A DNA stretch of 48,793 bases from UBA6115 sp964346355 (lineage in GTDB: Bacteria > Bacillota > Clostridia > Christensenellales > Aristaeellaceae): contig CAYFUH010000011.1 of NCBI GenBank assembly GCA_964346355.1, forward strand, positions 1 through 48,793. Direction: 5' to 3'. Below, piece by piece: positions 35,267 to 41,607 of this stretch. Under the pieces are notes generated by a model. That model made no database searches. It saw nothing but the letters and a program-made list of their open reading frames with translations, and was not told the origin of the DNA. Within the stretch, counting starts at the first letter, position 1. Every line of letters begins with the position of its first letter. The position numbers were made by a program, and so were the translations under genes.

Positions 35267-36382
35267 TTAACCCGCGTTGATAGACAGGTGGCAGGCCTTC
35301 AGCGGCTTGCTCTGGCTGTCCACCAGGATGGCGTGCAGCATGGTGTTGCTGCCAGCGGGGATGTCGGTTTGCGCGTTTACCCAGTCGGCGGCGCCAGTGA
35401 TGGCGGTGCCAAAGGTCAAGGCCTTGGTGGGGTTGGTATCCAGGGTGTACACCCACTTGCAGTGAGCGGGCGTCATGTTCTCGGGGATGACCAGCCGGGT
35501 TTTACCAGACGGGCCTGGCAGGCTCATGATGCCAGCACTCGCAGCGTCGATTGTCTCAATGCCGGAGAACACGGACAGGGAGAGAGCCTTGCTGTCGTCA
35601 TACAGGTAGGCCGCGCAGTGCTTGGCGGCGTAGATGGTGTCGCGCATGTACTCCGCCTCACGGTCCACCTCAATGAAGGTACCGGTTTTGTTGACCAGGC
35701 GCAGCGCGCCGGGTTTGATGATGTAGTAGCGCTTCTCGCCGCTTGTATTGTCCTGCTTCACGCGGCTGGACACCAGGATCTGGCAGCCCCAGATCTCGCC
35801 CATGACGCCGGTAAAGATGGCCCGTTGGCCCAGGTCCGACGCGCGGATGAAATCCGGGTCCTTCCGCAGGGCCGCAAAGCCCTCCGGATCCACCAGGATA
35901 ACCTTGTCGCCGTCCAGATCCTCCCCAAAGAGGGTGAGCCCGTCGGCCACGGACGCGGCGGACAAGCCCGCCACCGGGTAGACGCGTCCTAAGGGCAGCT
36001 GGCTCAATTCTAAAAACAGGGCGTCGTCCACGGCGTGGTCAATGGCGTGGGCTAACTGCCTGGCGGCCTCGCCCACCGGGTCGCCAAAGCCGGACAGGCG
36101 CACCTCATCGGTAATCTGCACCGCCTTGGCGTACTTGCGCACGCGGGAGGACACGGCGAAGGAGGTGAGCAAATTGGGCGTGACGCGGCCGTTCTCGGCC
36201 ACCTCATCGGCCTTGCCGATGTAGCGGAAGGCCGGGAATTTAAGGGTGTCCCCGGGCTGGCCTTTGAGCGTGTTGTCCTGAACCGCCAGGGGCAGCAGGG
36301 TCATTTTGCTGCCCAGTTTGGTTTCCACCAGGTCCGACAGCACCTCCGGGATGATGGCATGCATTGTGGTTGTGGTTGACAT
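35267..36382 (-). CDS. Phage major capsid protein (N4-gp56-type HK97 fold)
   Basis: 371 residues. The N-terminal part fits the N4-gp56 family: IIPEVLSDLVETKLGSKM, DTLKFPAFRYIGKADEVAEN, AVQITDEVRLSGFGDP, and VILVDPEGFAALRKDPDF, then the P-domain stretch FTGVMGEIWGCQILVSS. The family core ends near 285 (YLYDDSKALSLSVFSGIE). A further 85-90 residues form a C-terminal extension that may be a decoration domain. It follows the scaffold gene by 13 nt. A ribosome site AAGGAGA precedes the ATG. It would form the icosahedral shell around the portal. Confidence 0.88.
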   Translation of the reverse strand: MSTTTTMHAIIPEVLSDLVETKLGSKMTLLPLAVQDNTLKGQPGDTLKFPAFRYIGKADEVAENGRVTPNLLTSFAVSSRVRKYAKAVQITDEVRLSGFGDPVGEAARQLAHAIDHAVDDALFLELSQLPLGRVYPVAGLSAASVADGLTLFGEDLDGDKVILVDPEGFAALRKDPDFIRASDLGQRAIFTGVMGEIWGCQILVSSRVKQDNTSGEKRYYIIKPGALRLVNKTGTFIEVDREAEYMRDTIYAAKHCAAYLYDDSKALSLSVFSGIETIDAASAGIMSLPGPSGKTRLVIPENMTPAHCKWVYTLDTNPTKALTFGTAITGAADWVNAQTDIPAGSNTMLHAILVDSQSKPLKACHLSINAG

Positions 36383-36395
36383 CGTTTTCTTCTCC

Positions 36396-36860
36396 TTACT
36401 GCTTGTTTTTTGTCATGTGCTTGTAGTGGTCCGGGTCTTCCAGAAAAAGGCGGGCGCGCTCCAGGTAGCTGGCGAAGGCGGGCGCAGGCGGCGTTGCCTG
36501 CCTGGGCACGGGCACTGCGGGCACGGTGGGCTGGCTTCTTGAAGCCAGGGCGGCGATGCGCAGGGCGGATGCCACCGAATGGTCACTGCCAAAGTCGATG
36601 TGGGTGAGGATCTCCTCCGGCAGGCCCAGGGCCAGCAGGTTTTCCCGCGCCTGGAATTCGCGCTCCCGCAGGGCAAACGCCTCCTCCCGCGCGGCTAAGT
36701 CCGCCTCCCTTTGATCCAGCGCAATGCTGATCTGTTTTTCCGGGTTGTCTGGTTCATGCGGCGCTTTTGGGACATCTGCACCTTCTGTTTCCGTCAGCTC
36801 ATCCGCTGGCTGGATTTGTTCGTCCCTCAGGTATTCTGTCTGCTCGTTTTCCGTGTTCAT
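36396..36860 (-). CDS. Phage capsid scaffolding protein
   Basis: 154 residues, acidic N-terminus (ENEQTEYLRDEQIQPADE), a central long helix likely to be a coiled coil (ALDQREADLAAREEAFALRE) and a short C-terminal capsid-binding helix ending HYKHMTKNKQ. Size, composition and position directly before the major capsid gene match DUF4355-like scaffolds, which guide shell assembly and then leave. Its ribosome site is AAAGGAG. It lies 30 nt after the portal gene. Confidence 0.85.
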   Translation of the reverse strand: MNTENEQTEYLRDEQIQPADELTETEGADVPKAPHEPDNPEKQISIALDQREADLAAREEAFALREREFQARENLLALGLPEEILTHIDFGSDHSVASALRIAALASRSQPTVPAVPVPRQATPPAPAFASYLERARLFLEDPDHYKHMTKNKQ

Positions 36861-36890
36861 TGTTTGCTCCTTTCGTTATTGGGGTGTGGT

Positions 36891-38147
36891 TTATTTGCTG
36901 CCTATGCCCTCCTTTCCGCGCCGGGTTGGGTCCTCCTGCAGGGGGGAGTTGAAGGCCAGGGTGTCCCGGGGCAGGATGTCCCGCAGGTGGTTGAGGGTGG
37001 CCGCGCGCTCCAGTTCGTTTACGGGCAGGCGGCGGGAAAGCTTAAAGCGCAGCTCATCCGCGTCCAGGGCCAGACGCTGCCGGGTGTACAGCCAGCCGCA
37101 AAAGGCGCGGGCCCGTTCCCGTAGGCCGGTGACAAAGTAGCGCTCCTTCAACTTGATGCGGTTATCAAAATTGAACAGCTTGTACTTGATCGCGATGCCC
37201 GAGGCATTGCCCGCGAAGCGCTCGTCCGAAAAATCCGGCGTCAGAGAAAACTTGTGAATGTCCTGGGACAGTGCCTTGCGCAGGATGTCCACATCCTGCT
37301 CCTGCGGGGTTTTGACCAGCCACTCCGCCTTGGCGTCCGAATCCGGCAGCGCCAGCGTCTTCTCCTGCCGCAGGCGCTCCATGGCGCTGCCCTCCGTGTC
37401 ACTGCCAATGCCCATCACGCCGGTTAAGACCAAAAGGGCGTCTGAAAACTGCTGCCGGTCGTTCATCCGGTCCGCCTGCAGCAGGTTGTAGGCGTCAATC
37501 AGCGCCAGCACGTCCTCAAAATCCCCGTGCGCGTCCGCGCCGTTTTTGTACTCCACCATGGGCAGGGAGAGGAAGGGATGCGGCTGTGTCTGTGCCCTGC
37601 GGGATTTGTCATAGGTAATCACATGGCGGTCGGTGTACACGGTGTAGGCCTTGTTCCCCATGCTTTCCTGGAAATAGACCCCAAAGAGCGGGTTCTCCGC
37701 CACCGTGTCGTCATAGACCACAAAGGCGTTTTGGGGATTGAGGCTGCACACAAAGGCCTGGGCTGCACGGTCCTCATAGCAAAGGGAGACAGCCCGGCCG
37801 AAGATGGCCTGGGAAAGCGCCAATTCCACATCCACCGAATCGGCGGAGGCTTTGAGCAGGAGGGCCCGCAGCGCGCCGGCGCCCGGCTCCGGCCCGTCCA
37901 CCTGCACCGGCTCCCCCAGGAGGTAGGACGCCGATACCTGCGCGATATAGCGCGGGTAGGCGTGGCAGATGCGGCTGTTGGGCAGCCCGGTCAGCCGCGT
38001 GCGCGACAGAATGGCGTGCTTGCCTTCGTAGTAGCGCCAAAGCCGCGCCAGGCGGCCAGCGCCCATCTCAAACGCGCGGACGGCCTCCTCCACCGTTGTA
38101 AAGTCCGGGATGCCGTCCTGTATGCGATCCGCTGCGATCCTGATCAT
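36891..38147 (-). CDS. Phage portal protein (SPP1 Gp6 family)
   Basis: 418 residues from ATG 38147, 7 nt after GGAGGG. The portal signature is clear: ARLWRYYEGKHAILSRTR, a YIAQVSASYLLGEPV segment, AIFGRAVSLCYED, and near the end the helical FAGNASGIAIKYKLFNFDN that is diagnostic of the Gp6 family. It would form the twelve-subunit ring for DNA entry. No terminase gene precedes it. The frame remains open 113 codons further upstream, but that stretch covers the SOS box and repeats and has no portal-like sequence. Confidence 0.9.
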   Translation of the reverse strand: MIRIAADRIQDGIPDFTTVEEAVRAFEMGAGRLARLWRYYEGKHAILSRTRLTGLPNSRICHAYPRYIAQVSASYLLGEPVQVDGPEPGAGALRALLLKASADSVDVELALSQAIFGRAVSLCYEDRAAQAFVCSLNPQNAFVVYDDTVAENPLFGVYFQESMGNKAYTVYTDRHVITYDKSRRAQTQPHPFLSLPMVEYKNGADAHGDFEDVLALIDAYNLLQADRMNDRQQFSDALLVLTGVMGIGSDTEGSAMERLRQEKTLALPDSDAKAEWLVKTPQEQDVDILRKALSQDIHKFSLTPDFSDERFAGNASGIAIKYKLFNFDNRIKLKERYFVTGLRERARAFCGWLYTRQRLALDADELRFKLSRRLPVNELERAATLNHLRDILPRDTLAFNSPLQEDPTRRGKEGIGSK

Positions 38148-38160
38148 CTGTGTTCCCTCC

Positions 38161-38202
38161 ATTATCCGAACATTTGTTCTTGATTGACTGCAGGCTACCA
38201 TA
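38161..38202 (-). promoter_or_regulatory. Possible promoter elements of the phage cassette
   Basis: Two candidate -10 sites: GATAAT (38161-38166), too near the ribosome site to leave a normal leader, and TATGGT (38197-38202), which would start near 38190. Neither has a good -35. With the second, the direct repeats at 38211-38250 would lie over the -35 region, as at activator-dependent promoters. Confidence 0.3.
38167..38180. promoter_or_regulatory. LexA (SOS) box before the phage portal gene
   Basis: CGAACATTTGTTCT contains a perfect GAAC-N4-GTTC core, the Bacillota LexA operator, and matches 12 of 14 positions of CGAACRNRYGTTYC. It ends 20 bp from the portal start codon, a normal place for repression of the cassette and release on DNA damage. 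Confidence 0.75.
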
Positions 38203-38210
38203 CGCCGCGG

Positions 38211-38250
38211 CTGACATGCACTGACATCTACTGACATCAAGTGACAACTG
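38211..38250. repeat. Four 10-bp direct repeats (CTGACATNNA) upstream of the phage cassette
   Basis: CTGACATGCA, CTGACATCTA and CTGACATCAA follow each other without spacer, and a fourth, weaker unit GTGACAACTG completes 40 bp. The 10-bp spacing puts each TGACA on the same DNA face, a sign of cooperative protein binding. The array begins 30 bp beyond the SOS box. Confidence 0.75.
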
Positions 38251-38261
38251 GAAGACGCGCT

Positions 38262-38460
38262 AAAACCCCTTGATACACATGGGGTTTTGAGGCGGAGCAG
38301 CTTGGGCTTGCACGCGTACCCACGCAGAAAACGGCGCGAAAACAGCATCAAAAACCGCCCGATTGCCCTTGCGGCATCAGGCGGCAGAAGGTTTTCGCGG
38401 TTTTTCGCTGGGTTTCGCGTGTTTTCTTCAAAAGCGCCGCAGCCCCTCAACACAGCCCGC
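38262..38460. other. Palindrome-rich, gene-free stretch between phage cassette and pcp
   Basis: Part of the 500-base non-coding stretch 38148-38647. It holds AAAACCCC/GGGGTTTT (38262-38269, 38281-38288), CGCGAAAAC/GTTTTCGCG (38335-38343, 38391-38399), and AAAAACCGC/GCGGTTTTT (38350-38358, 38397-38405), plus four copies of GCGAAA or its complement. A CCGCC/GGCGG stem at 38355-38384, followed by TTTTTG on the minus strand, resembles a terminator. No gene is supported here. Confidence 0.5.
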
Positions 38461-38476
38461 GGCTTTATGCTATAAT
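38447..38476 (+). promoter_or_regulatory. Promoter of pcp
   Basis: TATAAT (38471-38476) preceded by TGC gives an extended -10; a weak TCAACA (38447-38452) lies 18 bp upstream. The leader to pcp is about 165 nt and carries no recognised element. Confidence 0.65.
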
Positions 38477-38647
38477 CAGCCCACAAACAGCAGTCTACAA
38501 CCGCAATTGCAGGCGATGGCTAACAATGATATTTTCAACCGGAAATTCAAAATAAAACGCAGTTGCAACCATGAGGGATATCAGTATGGACGGCAAGACC
38601 ACAATGGAACTCATCAAACACAATGGACCACCCCAAAAGGAGCGTGT

Positions 38648-39262
38648 ATGACCATCCTGATCACCGGGTTTGACCCCTTTGGCGGGGAGAACATCAACCC
38701 AGCCACAGAAGCCGTGCGCGGCCTGCCTGACACCATCGCGGGCGCCCGCATCATCAAAGCCTATTTGCCCACCGTATTTGGGGACGCCAGCAGCCAGGCA
38801 ATCGCGCTGGTAGGACAGCACCAGCCGGACGCCGTCCTCTGCGTGGGGCAGGCAGCCGGGCGCACTGGTATCACCCTGGAGCGCGTTGGCATCAATATCG
38901 CGGACGCCAGGATTCCCGACAACAAAGGCTGCCAACCCGTGGATGAACCCATTGACCGCGATGGCCCCGCCGCCTATTTTGCCACCCTGCCGCTGCGCGC
39001 CATGGAGCAAGCCGCCCGGGAGGCCGGTTTTTCTGCAAGTATAAGCAACACAGCCGGCACCTACGTGTGCAACCACCTGCTCTACAGCTTGCTGCGGCAC
39101 GCGGATATTCATCAGCTAAATACACAAATCGGCTTCATCCATGTGCCCTATCTGGCCGAGCAGGCCGAGGGCAGGACACCTCCTGTGCCCTTCATGTCGC
39201 TGAAAAACATCACCGCCGCCTTGATCGCGTGCATTGAAGCCCTGGCAGCCACAACAACTTGA
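38648..39262 (+). CDS. pcp: Pyroglutamyl-peptidase I
   Basis: 204 residues, the standard size for this cytoplasmic cysteine peptidase that removes N-terminal pyroglutamate. It starts MTILITGFDPFGGENINPA, the family signature. The active-site Cys is in GTYVCNHLLY, the His in GFIHVPYL and the Glu in the ERVGINIADARIPDN region. The start at 38648 follows AAAAGGAG; earlier in-frame Met codons lead into the untranslated leader. The PerR gene promoter begins inside its stop codon. Confidence 0.95.
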   Translation: MTILITGFDPFGGENINPATEAVRGLPDTIAGARIIKAYLPTVFGDASSQAIALVGQHQPDAVLCVGQAAGRTGITLERVGINIADARIPDNKGCQPVDEPIDRDGPAAYFATLPLRAMEQAAREAGFSASISNTAGTYVCNHLLYSLLRHADIHQLNTQIGFIHVPYLAEQAEGRTPPVPFMSLKNITAALIACIEALAATTT

Positions 39263-39287
39263 CAGATACAAGCCCACGGGATATATT
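39259..39287 (+). promoter_or_regulatory. Promoter of the PerR-like gene
   Basis: Consensus TTGACA (39259-39264), overlapping the pcp stop codon, a 17-bp spacer and TATATT (39282-39287). Start near 39294. Confidence 0.75.
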
Positions 39288-39300
39288 CCTTAATAGGAAT
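39285..39300. promoter_or_regulatory. Operator-like palindrome at the PerR-like gene start site
   Basis: ATTCCTTAATAGGAAT, perfect 6-bp arms around TAAT, spans the -10 edge and the expected start site. It is not a textbook Per box, but its position and A/T-rich symmetry suit autoregulation by the encoded Fur-family protein. Confidence 0.5.
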
Positions 39301-39322
39301 GTTTATCAGAAAGGACGGCGGC

Positions 39323-39721
39323 ATGCGCTCCACCATTCAGCGGCAGATCATCCTGGATACCCTCGCCCGCTTGCACCAGCACGCGACCGCGGAGGAGGTT
39401 TACCAAGCCATCCATACCCAGCACCCCACCATCAGCAAGGCCACCGTATACCGCAACCTGCAGGCCTTCGCGCAGCAGGGCGATTTGGTGCCCCTGCAGA
39501 TTGAGGGCGACGCCACCCGGTATGACCACCGGCTGATGCAGCACTATCACTTTGTGTGCAAGCGCTGCGACGCCATTTTTGATGTGGACATCAGCCCGGT
39601 TGAGCACATCAATCAAAGCGTGCAGGAGCAGTATGGTTTTGAGGTGGACACGCATGAGATCGTCTTTCGCGGCATCTGTCCAACCTGTGCTGCGAAGCAG
39701 AATAAACATTCAAATACATAA
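39323..39721 (+). CDS. Fur family regulator, PerR type
   Basis: 132 residues from ATG 39323, 7 nt after AAAGGA. The winged-helix domain (about 1-75) includes HATAEEVYQAIHTQHPTISK and ATVYRNLQAFAQQGDLV. The regulatory metal site carries Asp in RYDHRLMQHYHF, where PerR has Asp and Fur usually Glu, with the two His of QHYHF and Asp in FDVD. Structural zinc pairs CKRC and CPTC are present. Together these indicate a peroxide-sensing PerR rather than an iron-sensing Fur. It is co-transcribed with the QueD-like gene 15 nt downstream. Confidence 0.88.
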   Translation: MRSTIQRQIILDTLARLHQHATAEEVYQAIHTQHPTISKATVYRNLQAFAQQGDLVPLQIEGDATRYDHRLMQHYHFVCKRCDAIFDVDISPVEHINQSVQEQYGFEVDTHEIVFRGICPTCAAKQNKHSNT

Positions 39722-39736
39722 CAGGAGGGAAAACCT

Positions 39737-40225
39737 ATGCCAACATGGACATCCATCGCAAAACTGAACCTCCAGTACGCCCACCGCTTCCTCAACTTTG
39801 ACGGCGAAGCCCAGTACCTGCACGGCCACACCGGCACCCTCACCATTGAGGTGGAAGGCGATGTAGATGCCAAGACCGGCTTTGTCTATCCCTGTAACTC
39901 CATCAAGCGCATTGCCTGGGACTATTTGAAGAATTTTGACCACGCCCTCATCATGCAGGAAGAGGATCCCCTCCTCCCCGCCATCCTCAAGGTGTATGAG
40001 GACCAGGGCATCAAGGACGGCGCGCCCACCAACACCATGAAGGGCCTGCCCATTGATACCGCGCTGGCCAAGGCCTATCCCGAGTGCCGCCTGGTTGTGG
40101 TCAAGAAGGTCGCCACCTGCGAAAACCTCATTGAGGTCTTCTATGACCTGCTCAAGGATCACCTCAACATCAAAAAACTCACCTTCACCAGCGGTGACAA
40201 TGCCGCCTCCGCCTGCTACAAGTAA
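39737..40225 (+). CDS. 6-pyruvoyl-tetrahydropterin/QueD family protein, divergent
   Basis: 162 residues. The fold is evident from AKLNLQYAHRF, the zinc pair in YLHGHTGTL, VEGDV, FDHALIMQEEDPL and ENLIEVFYDLL. But the catalytic Cys expected four residues before HGH is Ala here (GEAQYLHGH), the usual MVxDF strand reads FVYPCNSIK, and the final ExxT segment reads TSGDNAAS. It may therefore not make carboxytetrahydropterin for queuosine; a PTPS-III-like or other pterin reaction is possible. AGGAGGG precedes the ATG. It shares a transcript with the PerR-like gene, which suggests redox-linked expression. Confidence 0.82.
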   Translation: MPTWTSIAKLNLQYAHRFLNFDGEAQYLHGHTGTLTIEVEGDVDAKTGFVYPCNSIKRIAWDYLKNFDHALIMQEEDPLLPAILKVYEDQGIKDGAPTNTMKGLPIDTALAKAYPECRLVVVKKVATCENLIEVFYDLLKDHLNIKKLTFTSGDNAASACYK

Positions 40226-40230
40226 GGGAA

Positions 40231-40290
40231 CGCTCAGGGGGCTGCGCCCCCCGAACCCCTGCTCGGGGACAAAGTCCCCGAACCCCAGAA
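40231..40290. repeat. Intergenic GC-rich palindromic element
   Basis: Two hairpins, GGGGGC/GCCCCC (40237-40251) and CGGGGAC/GTCCCCG (40264-40280), each followed by CCCCGAACCCC or close to it. The repeated unit looks like a dispersed intergenic element. Confidence 0.45.
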
Positions 40291-40309
40291 TGAATCTGAT
40301 TCGATATGA

Positions 40310-40345
40310 AATACCCTGGAGTGACTGTGCTCCAGGGTATTTGTA
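40310..40345 (+). terminator. Rho-independent terminator after the QueD-like gene
   Basis: A 12-bp stem AATACCCTGGAG / CTCCAGGGTATT with an 8-nt loop, followed by TGTAATT. It lies between two convergent genes. Confidence 0.8.
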
Positions 40346-40354
40346 ATTAAAAAA

Positions 40355-41221
40355 TCACTTGCCGAATCGGGCGACTGGCGGGCCTTTTACGCCTGGCTGC
40401 GCCACAAAGACGGAGCCGGAGAGGGGGTATTCGCGCTTCAAGCCCTCATCCCAGCCCGCGGCGGTGGTGATGAACAGCTGGTCCATGTTGGGCCCGCCAA
40501 AGCAGCAGCTGGTCACATAGGGCGCGGGCACATCTATCATGCCCATCTTCTGCCCGGTCCTGGGATCCCACCTGCTTACCTGGTAACCGTCCCAGTGCGC
40601 AGCCCAGATGCAGCCCTCCGCGTCCATGCAGATGCCGTCAAAATTCCCGCGCTCCGCCCGGTAATCAATCAGCGCGGTTTTGTCGCTGACAGACCCCGTG
40701 TCCACATCATAGCGGTAGCGACACAAAAAGCCGCTGGGCGTGTCCACATAATATAGGTACCGGTTGTCCGGCGAGAAGCCGATGCCGTTTGAGATGCTGA
40801 CGCCAGGAATGAGTTGGCGCAGCGGCTGGCCTTCCTCCAGGATATACAAACTGCCCCGGCCTTCCTTGCCGTTGTTGTCCATACTGCCTGCAAGCAAACG
40901 GCCTTTTGCGTCGCACTTGCCGTCGTTGAAGCGGTTGTTGGGGGCATCCGGCTCCGCCTCATCAACCAGCACCGTGCGCAGGCCATCCTTGACCCAGATA
41001 ATCTCATCCTTCAGCGCCGCCACCATGCCGCCCTTTTTATGCGGCACAGCCATGCCCAGGCTGCTGCCCAGCACCTCATCTTTTGCCGTACCAGTCGCAA
41101 AATCATACTGCCACAGGCGGCCCTCCGGGATATCCACCCAATACAGGCGATTGTGCAGCTCATCATATACCGGGCCTTCGGCCAGGGTCATCCGAAGATC
41201 CAGCAAGGGTTTGATGCTCAT
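40355..41221 (-). CDS. SMP-30/gluconolactonase family protein
   Basis: 288 residues, a six-bladed beta-propeller that hydrolyses sugar lactones with one divalent metal. Metal and active-site segments fit: the first Glu in LAEGPVYD, Asn in NNRFNDGKCD, Asn in SNGIGFSPDN and Asp in NFDGICMDAEG. The substrate is unknown. ATG 41221 overlaps the Nudix stop by 4 nt, so it is the last gene of the long minus-strand run. No signal peptide. Confidence 0.9.
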   Translation of the reverse strand: MSIKPLLDLRMTLAEGPVYDELHNRLYWVDIPEGRLWQYDFATGTAKDEVLGSSLGMAVPHKKGGMVAALKDEIIWVKDGLRTVLVDEAEPDAPNNRFNDGKCDAKGRLLAGSMDNNGKEGRGSLYILEEGQPLRQLIPGVSISNGIGFSPDNRYLYYVDTPSGFLCRYRYDVDTGSVSDKTALIDYRAERGNFDGICMDAEGCIWAAHWDGYQVSRWDPRTGQKMGMIDVPAPYVTSCCFGGPNMDQLFITTAAGWDEGLKREYPLSGSVFVAQPGVKGPPVARFGK

Positions 41222-41607
41222 TGGTAATCCCTCTTCAACTTCCTGATCATCTCCACATCCGCCGGGCAAAAGTCAAACTGATCCAAATCAACCGCGGTAA
41301 TCCACCGCGTGTCCGCGTGCTCCAGCATCCGCACCTCACCGTCTATTATCCAGGCGTGGTACAAAAATAAACGCACCGTCAAATCCGGGTAGGCATGGGT
41401 CACCTGCATATACAAATCCCCCACCTTCAGGGTGACTGCCAGCTCCTCCATACACTCGCGCACCAGCGCTGCCTGGTGCGTCTCGCCCGCGTCCACCTTG
41501 CCGCCGGGGAACTCCCATAAAAGCGCCCGCGCCTTGTCTTTGGGCCGCTGGCAAATTAAAAACCTGTCCCCGCGCCAGATCAGCGCGGCTACCACGTCAA
41601 CTGTCAT
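41218..41607 (-). CDS. Nudix hydrolase (MutT/8-oxo-dGTP diphosphatase type)
   Basis: 129 residues, normal for MutT. It starts MTVDVVAALIWRGDRFLIC and contains an intact Nudix box GGKVDAGETHQAALVRECME followed by EL. WEFPGG just before is typical of nucleotide-cleaning members. It should hydrolyse oxidised or damaged nucleoside triphosphates. Its start overlaps the murG stop by 4 nt; an open frame extending 130 codons upstream is murG read in another frame. Confidence 0.92.
   Translation of the reverse strand: MTVDVVAALIWRGDRFLICQRPKDKARALLWEFPGGKVDAGETHQAALVRECMEELAVTLKVGDLYMQVTHAYPDLTVRLFLYHAWIIDGEVRMLEHADTRWITAVDLDQFDFCPADVEMIRKLKRDYQ

Noticed and set aside
32574..38147. Intact prophage with attachment sites
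   Set aside because: No integrase, repressor, replication or packaging genes, and no repeated att-like ends were seen at the borders; the tRNA at 1-39 is far away.
38211..38250. CRISPR array
   Set aside because: The 10-bp repeats abut without spacers and no cas gene is present.
38148..38486. 113-codon N-terminal extension of the portal gene
   Set aside because: The open frame crosses the SOS box, the 10-bp repeats and several palindromes, its peptide is unlike portals, and ATG 38147 has an ideal ribosome site.
38516..38647. Short leader peptide or extended pcp start from ATG 38516
   Set aside because: It is in frame with pcp but has no ribosome site or family similarity, and MTILITGFDPFGG is the conserved start of the enzyme.
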